Assembly (NCBI RefSeq): GCF_026013565.1
Contig: NZ_JAPDOB010000002.1
Location: 558,001-622,000 of the forward strand
DNA: 64,000 bases
Direction: 5' to 3'
Source: Sphingomonas arvum
GTDB taxonomy: Bacteria > Pseudomonadota > Alphaproteobacteria > Sphingomonadales > Sphingomonadaceae
Shown here: positions 7,997 through 16,271 of the stretch, piece by piece
Layout of the letters: the number at the start of each line of letters is the position of its first letter
Numbering within the stretch: position 1 is the first letter of the stretch
The notes under the pieces: generated by a model
What the model was told of the DNA's origin: nothing
What the model saw: only the letters and a program-made list of their open reading frames with translations
Databases searched by the model: none
Made by a program: the position numbers and the translations under genes

Positions 7997-9106
7997 CTAG
8001 CGCTGTGCCAGCGTCGAGCGGGCCAGCCGTGAGACCAGCGGCATCAGCCCGCGATGGTTCACCGCATGGAACGCGCTGCCCTCGTCCAGCGCCGCGGTCA
8101 GCCGCCGGTGCGCCTCGCCGAGATTGTGATAGGGCACGCCAGGCAACAGGTGGTGCAGCGCGTGGTAGCGCAGGCCCACCGGCGCCCACAGGGCCGGCAG
8201 GGTGGCGGGCGGCGGTACGTTGACGCTGTCGAGATACTGGGCCGTCACCGACATCGGCTCGCCCTCATTCTCCCATAAGTGCGCGACCAGCGTGCGGACC
8301 TGGTTCAGGAACATGACGCCACTGGTCACTGCCAGCAGGATCGCGAACTCGCGCAGGGGGACCACGCCGGTGACCGCCAGGCCGATGAGGGTCAGCGCCC
8401 AGGCCGCGCAAGCCGTCTCCAGTCTCGCCCAGCTGCGGGCGAACTCGCCTTCGGGCCGCTTGCGGCGGAAATGGGGATTGATCTGCAGGCCCGAGTAGCG
8501 GCCAACGACCAGTTCGCGCAGCCGCGGCGAGCACAGCGACAACGGGGCCAGCAGGCCGAACCGGATCAGCAAGCCGATCGGGGCCAGCGCGGCGACCACC
8601 AGAAAGACCGGCAGGGTCCATGGCTTCATCAGCGCGAGTGGCAGATACTCCGGGTCCTCGACCGTGCCATAGCGCGTCTTGGCATGGTGCTGGTTATGAA
8701 CACCTTCGTACAGGAACGAGGGCACCAGCAGCGGCACGCCAACCGTTAGGTTCCAAGCGGTACGGAAGCGCGGCAGCTGGCTGTGCTTGATGTGCGAGAT
8801 TTCGTGGATGAAGCTGCCCGCGCGGTAAAGCGCCAGCACGGCCACGACGCCGGAGGCTACCGCCTCCCAACCGCCGAGCAGCAGCGCGCCGGCCAGCGCG
8901 ACGTAGCCCAGCACCGCTGAGCCGATCAGGTCGGCCCAGTAGATGCGCGCGTCCGGGGTGTTGAGGTCGCGGGTAAGGTTCGCCGCAGCCCGCAGCATCT
9001 CCTTGTCGTCCGCCCCGCGCAGCGGGCGCGCGGGCGCCCTCGCGGACGTCGGCTCGACATCGGCGGCACGGCTGAAGCCACGGCGGGAGAGGGCTGCTTG
9101 GGTCAT
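7997..9106 (-). CDS. Fatty acid desaturase, membrane-bound
   Basis: A 369-residue membrane fatty acid desaturase/hydroxylase. The three di-iron histidine boxes are present: HEISH (101-105), HNQHH (137-141) and HALHH (315-319). Four or so membrane segments lie between them. I start it at ATG 9106 (MTQAALSRRG); the frame stays open far upstream but that stretch is antisense to the hydrolase gene. It converges with the lptFG-dsbA unit, with 3 bases between the stops. The acyl substrate and the double-bond position are not predictable. Confidence 0.87.
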   Translation of the reverse strand: MTQAALSRRGFSRAADVEPTSARAPARPLRGADDKEMLRAAANLTRDLNTPDARIYWADLIGSAVLGYVALAGALLLGGWEAVASGVVAVLALYRAGSFIHEISHIKHSQLPRFRTAWNLTVGVPLLVPSFLYEGVHNQHHAKTRYGTVEDPEYLPLALMKPWTLPVFLVVAALAPIGLLIRFGLLAPLSLCSPRLRELVVGRYSGLQINPHFRRKRPEGEFARSWARLETACAAWALTLIGLAVTGVVPLREFAILLAVTSGVMFLNQVRTLVAHLWENEGEPMSVTAQYLDSVNVPPPATLPALWAPVGLRYHALHHLLPGVPYHNLGEAHRRLTAALDEGSAFHAVNHRGLMPLVSRLARSTLAQR

Positions 9107-9184
9107 GGGATCCTTCGTCCAGGCTGGCGGACGTACGACCAGATAGTGGCGGCCGTATGGCGCGACAATGAACGTTGCGCCTCC

Positions 9185-10183
9185 GTGGCGGTTGGACTGT
9201 CGGTGACTCCGACGCTCCACCCGCACCTCGTCAACGGCCGTTCCGGCGATCCCGCCCTGTTCGTCGAGCGGCTGCACCGGCGTGAGGCTTTGCTGTTCGA
9301 CTGCGGCGACCTGACGGCGCTCAGCAACCGCGACCTGCTCCGCGTGCACCACCTGTTCGTGTCCCACCTTCACATGGACCATTGGATCGGCTTCGACCGG
9401 CTGCTTCGGGTGCACATCGGCCGCGACAAGCTCATCCGGGTGGTTGGCCCGCACGGGTTGATCGAGCGCCTGCACCATCGGCTGCAAGGCTACGAGTGGG
9501 ACTTGACGGAACGCTACAACGCCGATCTCGTGTTCGTCGCTACGGAGGCCGGCGCCGCCGGGCCAGAACGGAGTGCCCAGTTCCGTTTCCTCGCCCGTTT
9601 CGCCGTCGAGCCGTTGCCCGCGCCCGAGCCGCTCGCCGCCGACGACCTCGCCGTCACCTCCGCGCTGCTCGAGCACCATGGCCCGTGCCTTGGCTTCGCC
9701 GTGGCGGAACGCGCCCACGCCAACGTCTGGAAGGTCCGGCTTGCCGAGCGTGGCCTGGCTCCGGGTCCATGGCTGCAGGCGCTCAAGTCGGCGGTCCTCG
9801 CCGGTGCGCCGGACGGCATGCCTATCGAGCTTTCGGACAAAAGCCGCCTGCCGCTCGCTGCCCTGCGCGATCTCGTGACCGTCGGTCCTGGGCAGAGGCT
9901 CGCCTATGTCACGGATGTGGCCGACACGCCCGCGAACCGCACCGCCATCACCGCACTGGCTCATGGCGCCGACCTCCTGTTCCTGGAGGCACGCTTCGCT
10001 ACCAATCATGCGACTGAGGCGGCCGCCCGCGCCCATCTGACCACGGCGGCGTGCGGCGAGATCGGTCGGGCGGCCGGGGTGCGCCGGCTGGAGCCGTTCC
10101 ACTTCTCGCCGCGCTATGACGGGGAGGAGGATCGCATGCTGGCGGAGGTCGCGGCCGCGTTCGCGGGCGCGCCCGTGGTCTAG
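9185..10183 (+). CDS. Metallo-beta-lactamase fold protein, RNase Z-like
   Basis: An MBL-fold hydrolase of about 332 residues. The metal signature SHLHMDH (H61, H63, D65, H66) follows a strand ending FDCGD. Later elements match the RNase Z layout: YVTDVADT, LEARFATNH with the metal-binding residues, and a late His in EPFHFSPRY. It is annotated as RNase Z-like rather than RNase Z because the characteristic exosite arm is not obvious. GTG 9185 leads directly into the conserved fold. An ATG at 9098 would overlap the divergent desaturase and is less likely. Confidence 0.8.
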   Translation: MAVGLSVTPTLHPHLVNGRSGDPALFVERLHRREALLFDCGDLTALSNRDLLRVHHLFVSHLHMDHWIGFDRLLRVHIGRDKLIRVVGPHGLIERLHHRLQGYEWDLTERYNADLVFVATEAGAAGPERSAQFRFLARFAVEPLPAPEPLAADDLAVTSALLEHHGPCLGFAVAERAHANVWKVRLAERGLAPGPWLQALKSAVLAGAPDGMPIELSDKSRLPLAALRDLVTVGPGQRLAYVTDVADTPANRTAITALAHGADLLFLEARFATNHATEAAARAHLTTAACGEIGRAAGVRRLEPFHFSPRYDGEEDRMLAEVAAAFAGAPVV

Positions 10184-10365
10184 CTGCTGTCCGGTTGCGT
10201 TCGCAGTTGGCCGCTCGCGATCGCCGCCTGATCGATCAATCGAGCACCGGTCTCGGCGGCCGCTTCGGGCGTGAAGGCAAAGTGGACGTGATCGGGTCCG
10301 TCCACCAGCACCTTGCCCTCCTCAGCCACCACGTCGCTCGGCTTGCTATAGGTTTCGTCCGGCAT
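10180..10365 (-). CDS. Small hypothetical protein
   Basis: A 61-residue acidic protein from an ATG at 10365; a TTG at 10431 would add 22 residues. The peptide (KVLVDGPDHVHFAFTPEAAA around the middle) has balanced composition and does not read like a shadow frame. It converges with the RNase Z-like gene with a 4-base overlap. I do not recognise a family. There is no signal peptide or membrane segment. Confidence 0.5.
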   Translation of the reverse strand: MPDETYSKPSDVVAEEGKVLVDGPDHVHFAFTPEAAAETGARLIDQAAIASGQLRTQPDSS

Positions 10366-10487
10366 GAACGCACAAGGTCGCAGCGAACCGTGTGTTCCTA
10401 GGATTTCATCTTCGAATCGAACTGTCGGCAAGATGACGGAGCGCGGGCCGGGCTAGGCGTGCTGGCCGGGCAGGGCTAGGCAGGGGC

Positions 10488-11621
10488 ATGAGCCTCAACA
10501 TTCGCCGGGTCGAGACCCAGGCTGACCGCCGCCGCTTCGTTGACCTGCTGTGGGACATTTATGGGGACGACCCCAATTGGGTGCCGCCGCTGAAGAGCGA
10601 GGAACTGGGGCTGATCGATGCCAAGAGCAACCCTTGGTTTGAGCATGCCGAGGCGGCGCTGTGGTTGGCCGAGCGCGACGGCAAGGTGGTCGGTCGGATC
10701 AGCGCGCAGGTAGACCAGCTGGTGCTCGAGCACATGGGCGCGGGCACCGGTGAGATCGGCATGTACGAAACGCTTGAGCAGGAAGCGGGACGGGAGCTGC
10801 TCGCCGCCGCCGAGGCCTGGCTGCGCGACCGGAGCATGACCCGCGCGCTTGGCCCCATCAGCCTTTCGATCTGGGACCAGCCCGGCCTGCTGGTCGACGG
10901 CTATGATGAGCCGCCCACGGCCATGATGGGCCACCACCGGCTTGAATATCGCGGTTGGTGGGAAGCCGCTGGCTACGTCCGTGCAAAGGATCTGCTGACC
11001 TACGAGCTCGACATCCGGATCGAGCACGTCGCCATGATCCGCCGCCTGATCGAAAGCGGCCGGCGCAACCCGCGTATCCGTATTCGCCAGGTCGACAAGA
11101 GCCGCTTCGAAGATGAGGCGAAGCTCATTCTCAATCTCTTGAACGATGCCTGGTCGGACAATTGGGGCTTCGTGCCCCTGACCCCGGCCGAGATCGCCTA
11201 TGCCGGCAAGAAGTTAAAGCCGATCATCTTCGAGGACCTGGTTCTGGTGGCCGAGGTCGACGGCGAGCCCAAGGCGTTCATGATCACCATCCCCGACATC
11301 AACGAGCTGATCCGCGACCTCAACGGCAAGCTGTTTCCGTTTGGCTGGGCCAAACTGTTGTGGCGCCTGCGCAAGCCGCGCGTGAAGCGCATGCGGGTGC
11401 CCCTGATGGGCGTCACCAAGGACCTTCATGGCAGTCGCTTGGCTGGCCAGCTCGCCTTCATGATGATCGAGCAGTGTCGGCAGGTCAGCGTGGGCACCTA
11501 TGGCGCCACTCATGGCGAGTTCGGCTGGGTGCTGGAGGACAATGGCGGCATGATCTCCATCGCGCAGCTGCCCGGTGCTTCGGTCAACAAGACCTACCGG
11601 ATCTTCGAGAAAGCGCTCTGA
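10488..11621 (+). CDS. GNAT-fold acetyltransferase-like protein
   Basis: A 377-residue cytoplasmic protein. The N-terminal third has the GNAT beta-strand pattern, with AALWLAERDGKVVGRISAQ around 56-74. Later segments (WSDNWGFVPLTPAEIAYAG; LVAEVDGEPKAFMITIPD) repeat a GNAT-like core. It belongs to a family common in sphingomonads and annotated only as N-acetyltransferase-like; substrate and role are unknown. It stands alone between the small hypothetical gene and the convergent histidine kinase, 9 bases from that gene's stop. Confidence 0.65.
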   Translation: MSLNIRRVETQADRRRFVDLLWDIYGDDPNWVPPLKSEELGLIDAKSNPWFEHAEAALWLAERDGKVVGRISAQVDQLVLEHMGAGTGEIGMYETLEQEAGRELLAAAEAWLRDRSMTRALGPISLSIWDQPGLLVDGYDEPPTAMMGHHRLEYRGWWEAAGYVRAKDLLTYELDIRIEHVAMIRRLIESGRRNPRIRIRQVDKSRFEDEAKLILNLLNDAWSDNWGFVPLTPAEIAYAGKKLKPIIFEDLVLVAEVDGEPKAFMITIPDINELIRDLNGKLFPFGWAKLLWRLRKPRVKRMRVPLMGVTKDLHGSRLAGQLAFMMIEQCRQVSVGTYGATHGEFGWVLEDNGGMISIAQLPGASVNKTYRIFEKAL

Positions 11622-11630
11622 GCGCCTCGC

Positions 11631-13580
11631 CTAGGCGGCCTGACCCTGCTCGCCGCTGTCGCGGTGCAGGGCTGTCGCGACCGCGTGGGCCAGGGCGCTG
11701 ACGGTGAACGGCTTGCGCAGCAACTCGTAGCCGATCAGGTCGTCACCTTCGCCCTCGCCGACGTAGCCGGTGACGAACAGGATGGCGGTGTCCGGGTGCT
11801 TGGCTTTCAGCTCACGCACCATCTCCGGGCCGGTCATTTCCGGCATGATCACGTCGGAGATGACAAGGTCGAAGTCTTGCCGTTCGAACAACCGGATCGC
11901 GTCGGCACCAGATTCGCAGGCGACCGGATGATAGTCGAGGTCTTCAAGGGCGCCCACAGTGGCAGCGCGAACCCGGGGGTCGTCCTCGACCACCAGGATG
12001 CGAGCTCCGGGTACACTCGGTTCGGCCTGTTCGCGCTGGCTCATCACAGGGTGCATCCTCACCTCTGCCGTTTCCGCCTGTGCCCGTGGCAGGTAGATGG
12101 AAACGGTCGTGCCTACGCCTACTGTGCTGTCGATCCCGACTTCACCGCCCGACTGACGGGCAAAGCCAAAGATCTGCGACAATCCTAGTCCCGTACCCTT
12201 GCCAACTTCTTTCGTGGTGAAGAATGGCTCGAACGCGCGGTCCATGACCTCTTGCGGCATGCCGCAACCAGTGTCACTGACGCAAACCCTTACGTATTCC
12301 CCACCGCGCACATCTCCCACTTCGCCGGGCGCCAGCGTCACATTCTGCGTCCGGATCACCAGCTCGCCAACGCCCTCCATCGCGTCCCGGGCATTTACCG
12401 CCAGATTGAGAATCGCATTTTCCAGCTGGTGCGGATCGACGAACACCGCCCATGCGTCGGTCGCGGTGTCGACGCGGATGCGGATCCTTTCGCCGATTGT
12501 TCGATCCAGCAGTTCGGACATGCCCGCGACGAGCTCGCCCGGGGCGACACGCGCCGGAAGCAGCGGCTCGGATCGGGCGAAGGAAAGCAGGCGGCGGGTG
12601 AGCGCGGCGGCGCGGGTCGCGCCCTCCATCGCATTGTTGAGGTGCAACAGCACCTCCTGCCGTGGTCCGTTCAGCCGCCGCTGCGCGAGATCCAATCCGC
12701 CGACCACCACCGCAAGCATGTTGTTGAAGTCGTGCGCGATACCGCCGGTCAGCTGCCCTACGGCCTCCATCTTCTGCGCCTGCCTCAATTGCGCTTCGGC
12801 CGCCGCACGCTCGTAGGCTTCCTCTTTCAGCGCTTCATAGGCTTCGCTCAGCTCTACGGTGCGCAGCGCCACCGCCTGCTCCAGCGTCTCCGCCTCTCTG
12901 CGTGCCTGAACGTTCTGTCGCCAGATCTGCACGGCGATGAAGCCGAGCCCGAGCGCCATCAGCCCGACGATCACGCCCAGCCAGGACAGGTAGTCGGTCA
13001 GACGGTCCGCGCGCCCGGAGAAGAACCGCGTTTGGCGCATCGAAGCGCGCAGCAGCCGCCGCTCGGCCGAGGCAATCTGCGTGAGCTGGCTGCTGAGGTC
13101 TGGGCCGGTGTCGGTCCGGCTCGCCGCGTAATAGAGCGGCACGCCGCCCTGGCCCTGCTTGGCCATGGCGGCCTGTGCCGCGGCGCCCAGCTCCAGCCCG
13201 CGCTCATTGTACAGTCGCTCCAGCTCCGCGACCCGCGCGCGCTGCTGCGGGTCGCGCTGAACGAGTTTCTTCAATTGCCGCAGCTGGTAGCTCGCCAGTC
13301 GCCACTGGTCGGCGTAAATGGCGCCGCTGCCTTCCTTGCCCGTGTCCTCGTCCAGCACGAAGCGGCCAAGCGCCGCTTCGGACCGCGACAGGGTCGCGTC
13401 CAGCGAGCGCACCAGCAGGGTTACGTCGTAGGAATGCCGCTCCCGCTCCAGCGCCGTGTCGCGGGCCTGGCTCGCCAGCGTGACGAGCAGCACCATGCCG
13501 AGCAGCACGAGGGTTGCGATGAGAGCACCGGCCGCCGCCCCCCCGCGGCGCCAGTCGAAGCCTCTCTCTTCAGGCGTCAT
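11631..13580 (-). CDS. Hybrid sensor histidine kinase with C-terminal receiver
   Basis: A 649-residue membrane sensor kinase. One helix near residues 14-37 and a second near 196-218 bracket a periplasmic helical domain of about 155 residues (CHASE3-like). A short coiled coil leads to HisKA with GGIAHDFNNML (His about 282), an HATPase domain with DTGCGMP and GKGTGLGLSQ, and a receiver (about 520-640) with the phosphoacceptor Asp in VISDVIMP. The fused receiver probably receives phosphate from the same chain. There is no separate response regulator beside it. The signal is unknown. Confidence 0.9.
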   Translation of the reverse strand: MTPEERGFDWRRGGAAAGALIATLVLLGMVLLVTLASQARDTALERERHSYDVTLLVRSLDATLSRSEAALGRFVLDEDTGKEGSGAIYADQWRLASYQLRQLKKLVQRDPQQRARVAELERLYNERGLELGAAAQAAMAKQGQGGVPLYYAASRTDTGPDLSSQLTQIASAERRLLRASMRQTRFFSGRADRLTDYLSWLGVIVGLMALGLGFIAVQIWRQNVQARREAETLEQAVALRTVELSEAYEALKEEAYERAAAEAQLRQAQKMEAVGQLTGGIAHDFNNMLAVVVGGLDLAQRRLNGPRQEVLLHLNNAMEGATRAAALTRRLLSFARSEPLLPARVAPGELVAGMSELLDRTIGERIRIRVDTATDAWAVFVDPHQLENAILNLAVNARDAMEGVGELVIRTQNVTLAPGEVGDVRGGEYVRVCVSDTGCGMPQEVMDRAFEPFFTTKEVGKGTGLGLSQIFGFARQSGGEVGIDSTVGVGTTVSIYLPRAQAETAEVRMHPVMSQREQAEPSVPGARILVVEDDPRVRAATVGALEDLDYHPVACESGADAIRLFERQDFDLVISDVIMPEMTGPEMVRELKAKHPDTAILFVTGYVGEGEGDDLIGYELLRKPFTVSALAHAVATALHRDSGEQGQAA

Positions 13581-13651
13581 GCACCCGACTCTAGGCTCGC
13601 GCGCAAGCCGGCGCTACCCCTAGGTTCAGGTGGGTCGTGGTAGGAAGAGCC

Positions 13652-14881
13652 ATGCGACGCTTATTGCTCCTGTTAAGCATCTTTCTGGCCACGCCTGCCC
13701 TGGCGGCCGATCCCGCTGTCCAAGGCTCGAGCGAAGCGCTGGCTACCGACGCCGCTGCCTATGCTGCCGCGCACGGCGTCCCTCAGGCCGAAGCCCTGCA
13801 TCGCCTCCGCCTGCAGCTCGCCAGCGTCGGGATCGCCGACCGGCTCCGCGTCCAGTATGCCGGTCGCCTCGCCGGCCTCTTCATCGAACACACCCCCGAC
13901 TGGCGGCTCGTAGTGCTGCTGGCCGGAGAGGTGCCGACGCAGGACCTGCTGCTCGGCAGCGCCGACCTGCGGGTTCCCGTCCAGATCCGCGGCGGTGGTG
14001 CGGCGACCCGCACCGCGGTGCTGACAGCGATCGACGCGCACCGGCAGCAGCTCGCCGCCCTGGTGCCCGGGCTCCGCGGCATGGGCGCCGATCCGCGGGC
14101 CGGCGCCCTGCTGGTGTTCCAACGGGCGAGCGCGGCAGTTCGACCGACCGCCGAGGTCGAGGCCGAGCTGACGGGGGTGGCCGGCGTCCCCGTCCGGCTG
14201 CGCCTGATCTCCGCTAACTTCGACAATGCAACGGCGACCGGCGGGGGCCGGGTGGTTGGCGCGTCGGGCGGTCATAACTGGATCTGCACCACGGGCTTCG
14301 TCGTAACCGCCGGCAACAACCGCGGCATCACCACCGCCGCCCACTGCCCAGACGGACTGAGCTATCGTGGTCCCGACGGCGAGGAGCGGCTGCTGACCAT
14401 GGTTGGCAGCTGGGGCGCGGGCGCCCGCGATGTGCAGGTAATGGCGGGAGCAGGAAGCGGCCCGGCCCTGTTCTTCGCCGACACGGCCCGCGCGGTTGCT
14501 CGTCCCGTCACCGGCTGGCTGACCCGCCCCATGACCCGGTCGGGCGACTGGGTGTGCAAGCGTGGCGAAGCTTCGGGTGCGAGCTGTTCGGAAATTGAAC
14601 TGACCGATTTCGCCCCACCTGGTGAGCTGTGCGGCGGCTTGTGTTCGGCGAGCTGGGTGACGGTGAAGGGACCCACTTGTCGCCGCGGGGACAGCGGCGC
14701 CCCCGTGTTCATCGGCACCACTGCGCTCGGCCTGCTCAAGGGCGGCGCCTTTGTCGAGAACGACGGCTGCGCCTTCTACTACTACATGAGCCTAGACTAT
14801 TTGCCCGAGCAATGGCGTGTGGTCCGCACCGGCACGGATGTTCGCTCGGCGCCAGAACCGCTTGCCACCGACGCAGGCTAA
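13652..14881 (+). CDS. Secreted trypsin-like (S1/chymotrypsin) serine protease
   Basis: A 409-residue secreted protease. A signal peptide (MRRLLLLLSIFLATPALA, 1-18) is followed by a pro-region of about 180 residues and an S1 domain similar to alpha-lytic/streptogrisin enzymes. The triad reads H231 in TTAAHC, D260 in GARDVQV and S348 in GDSGAPVF. Several cysteine pairs suggest disulfides. ATG 13652 is chosen because it opens the signal peptide and has a GGAAG site before it. The long pro-region is typical of proteases that need an internal chaperone for folding. Confidence 0.85.
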   Translation: MRRLLLLLSIFLATPALAADPAVQGSSEALATDAAAYAAAHGVPQAEALHRLRLQLASVGIADRLRVQYAGRLAGLFIEHTPDWRLVVLLAGEVPTQDLLLGSADLRVPVQIRGGGAATRTAVLTAIDAHRQQLAALVPGLRGMGADPRAGALLVFQRASAAVRPTAEVEAELTGVAGVPVRLRLISANFDNATATGGGRVVGASGGHNWICTTGFVVTAGNNRGITTAAHCPDGLSYRGPDGEERLLTMVGSWGAGARDVQVMAGAGSGPALFFADTARAVARPVTGWLTRPMTRSGDWVCKRGEASGASCSEIELTDFAPPGELCGGLCSASWVTVKGPTCRRGDSGAPVFIGTTALGLLKGGAFVENDGCAFYYYMSLDYLPEQWRVVRTGTDVRSAPEPLATDAG

Positions 14882-14889
14882 CGGCCGCG

Positions 14890-15888
14890 CTACAAGTCCT
14901 GCGCCGAGTTCCTGCCGAACCTCCACCTGCCGTTGGGATTGCCCCTGCCGCTCCACAATTCGAGCAGCCGGCGCTGGACCGGCTTCTCGAAGTACCGGTG
15001 CAATGCGATCGAAAGTGCCACGGCGCCGAGCGCGGTTGGCAGGGGCGGCGCCAGCTCCAATCGAAGCAGCGGAAAGTGCACCATGTACAAGGCGAAGCTG
15101 GCCTCACCCAAAAGGACGGCCCAGCCTTGTGACAGAAGGCGGGCGAGGGGACCTCGGCTGGTGGCGAACGTCCGCACCAGCGCGACTGCGCCAGGCCAGA
15201 AGATCATGGCGGAAGCGAGCGAGCCGGGCAGGTCGGCATAGACCAGCGCGAGCCCGGCAGCGGCGAGTGCAAGCGCCATCGCCTCCTCACGCCAGCCCGC
15301 CGATCGGGCGGCCGGCAGCAAGCCCAGGCCGATCCCGAAGGCGAATTCGATCAGCCGCGCTGGCGGCAGGATGTAGAACAACCAATGCGTCGGCTCGCCG
15401 GCCAGCGGCTGCGGGCTCAGGACCGCGGCGCCCACCGCAACGGTCGCGAACGTGGCCGCCCACCATGCCAGGCGCCGCAGCGGGCGCGGGCGGAGCCAGG
15501 CGAGCAAGAGCGGGAACACGGCGTAGAACATCGCCTCGTCGCTGATCGACCAGCTCGGCGCATTGAAGCTGAAGTAGACCGGGCCGAGCGGAACGAAGCT
15601 CTGGAGCAAGGTGAGGTTGAACGGGAGGGCAACCAGGTCGACGCCCAGCGGCAGCGCCAGCACGAAGGTCAGGAGGTGGAGGGGGTAGATGCGGGCGAAG
15701 CGTTTCCACCAGAACTGCCGCCGCTGCTCGGCGGTCCCGATCTTGCCCGCATAGTTGATGGTCAGCACGTAACCGGACAGGACGAAGAAGAACGACACCC
15801 CCGCGTAGCCGGCTCGGAAGCCGAAAAAATGATGCGCGACGACCAATAGGGCCGCGACGAAGCGCAGCGACGTCAACGGGCGGATCAT
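14890..15888 (-). CDS. Acyltransferase 3 family membrane protein (OafA/YrhL-like)
   Basis: A 332-residue multi-spanning membrane acyltransferase (Acyltransferase_3). The N-terminus has the family signature: SLRFVAALLVVAHHFFGF (catalytic-type His pair at about 18-19) followed by GVSFFFVLSGYVLT. About ten membrane helices follow, and the tail ends in a basic cytoplasmic segment. Such enzymes O-acylate surface sugars. No polysaccharide genes sit next to it, so the acceptor is unknown. Confidence 0.88.
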   Translation of the reverse strand: MIRPLTSLRFVAALLVVAHHFFGFRAGYAGVSFFFVLSGYVLTINYAGKIGTAEQRRQFWWKRFARIYPLHLLTFVLALPLGVDLVALPFNLTLLQSFVPLGPVYFSFNAPSWSISDEAMFYAVFPLLLAWLRPRPLRRLAWWAATFATVAVGAAVLSPQPLAGEPTHWLFYILPPARLIEFAFGIGLGLLPAARSAGWREEAMALALAAAGLALVYADLPGSLASAMIFWPGAVALVRTFATSRGPLARLLSQGWAVLLGEASFALYMVHFPLLRLELAPPLPTALGAVALSIALHRYFEKPVQRRLLELWSGRGNPNGRWRFGRNSAQDL

Positions 15889-16005
15889 GCAGCTATGGCG
15901 GGGAGGAGCGACATGCGCCGACCGTGGTCGGGTTCGTCCAAACGTTCAACCGCTTGCGCCCGCTGTGGGCGGCAGCTAACACCCGCGACGCCCATTTCGA
16001 TGTTG

Positions 16006-16073
16006 GCTCGCCCGACATCGAGAGATCGGAAAAGCCTCCTCCAAGAGGAAATTGCACGATGTCGGGCGCGAGC
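16006..16073. repeat. Inverted repeat abutting the tRNA-Gly 5' end
   Basis: The left arm (16006-16020, GCTCGCCCGACATCG) pairs with the right arm (16057-16073), with a 12-bp perfect core and a 2-base bulge. The 36-base loop holds a small CCTC/GAGG hairpin. The last two bases of the right arm are the first two of the tRNA, so in a precursor transcript this stem would compete with or abut the acceptor stem. Confidence 0.6.
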
Positions 16074-16145
16074 GGGTGTAGCTCAATGGTAGAGCAGAAG
16101 CCTTCCAAGCTTACGACGAGGGTTCGATTCCCTTCACCCGCTCCA
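16072..16145 (+). tRNA. tRNA-Gly (anticodon TCC)
   Basis: A complete cloverleaf can be drawn: acceptor GCGGGTG paired with CACCCGC, D-arm with AGCTCAATGGTAGAGC, anticodon loop CTTCCAA giving anticodon TCC, and T-arm GGGTTCGATTCCC. The CCA end is encoded (16143-16145). It reads glycine GGA/GGG codons. Confidence 0.95.
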
Positions 16146-16185
16146 GCCGAGTAGCGACCTGCCAGGAGCAGGTCGCAGGCTGGAG
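16141..16185. repeat. Long hairpin overlapping the tRNA-Gly 3' end
   Basis: CTCCAGCC (16141-16148) pairs with GGCTGGAG (16178-16185). Inside it GCGACCTGC (16154-16162) pairs with GCAGGTCGC (16168-16176) around a 5-base loop. The outer left arm includes the tRNA discriminator and CCA. No T-run follows on the plus strand, so it is not a classic terminator, but it may end tRNA transcription or protect the precursor. It also lies 3' of the receptor gene on the other strand. Confidence 0.6.
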
Positions 16186-16271
16186 CGCGGTCCCGCTGTG
16201 CCGAACCGGCTTAGCCCGCGCGAGTCAAAATGCTTGCTAGGGTAGGTCGCCCACGGGTGCCGTCCTCCGAG

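Noticed and set aside
9107-10102. A long N-terminal extension of the desaturase
   Set aside because: The added part is antisense to the RNase Z-like gene and has no desaturase similarity; the ATG at 9106 gives a normal length.
12252-13643. A 463-codon frame opposite the hybrid histidine kinase
   Set aside because: Composition rich in Gln, Arg and His and no motif; the kinase on the other strand is certain.
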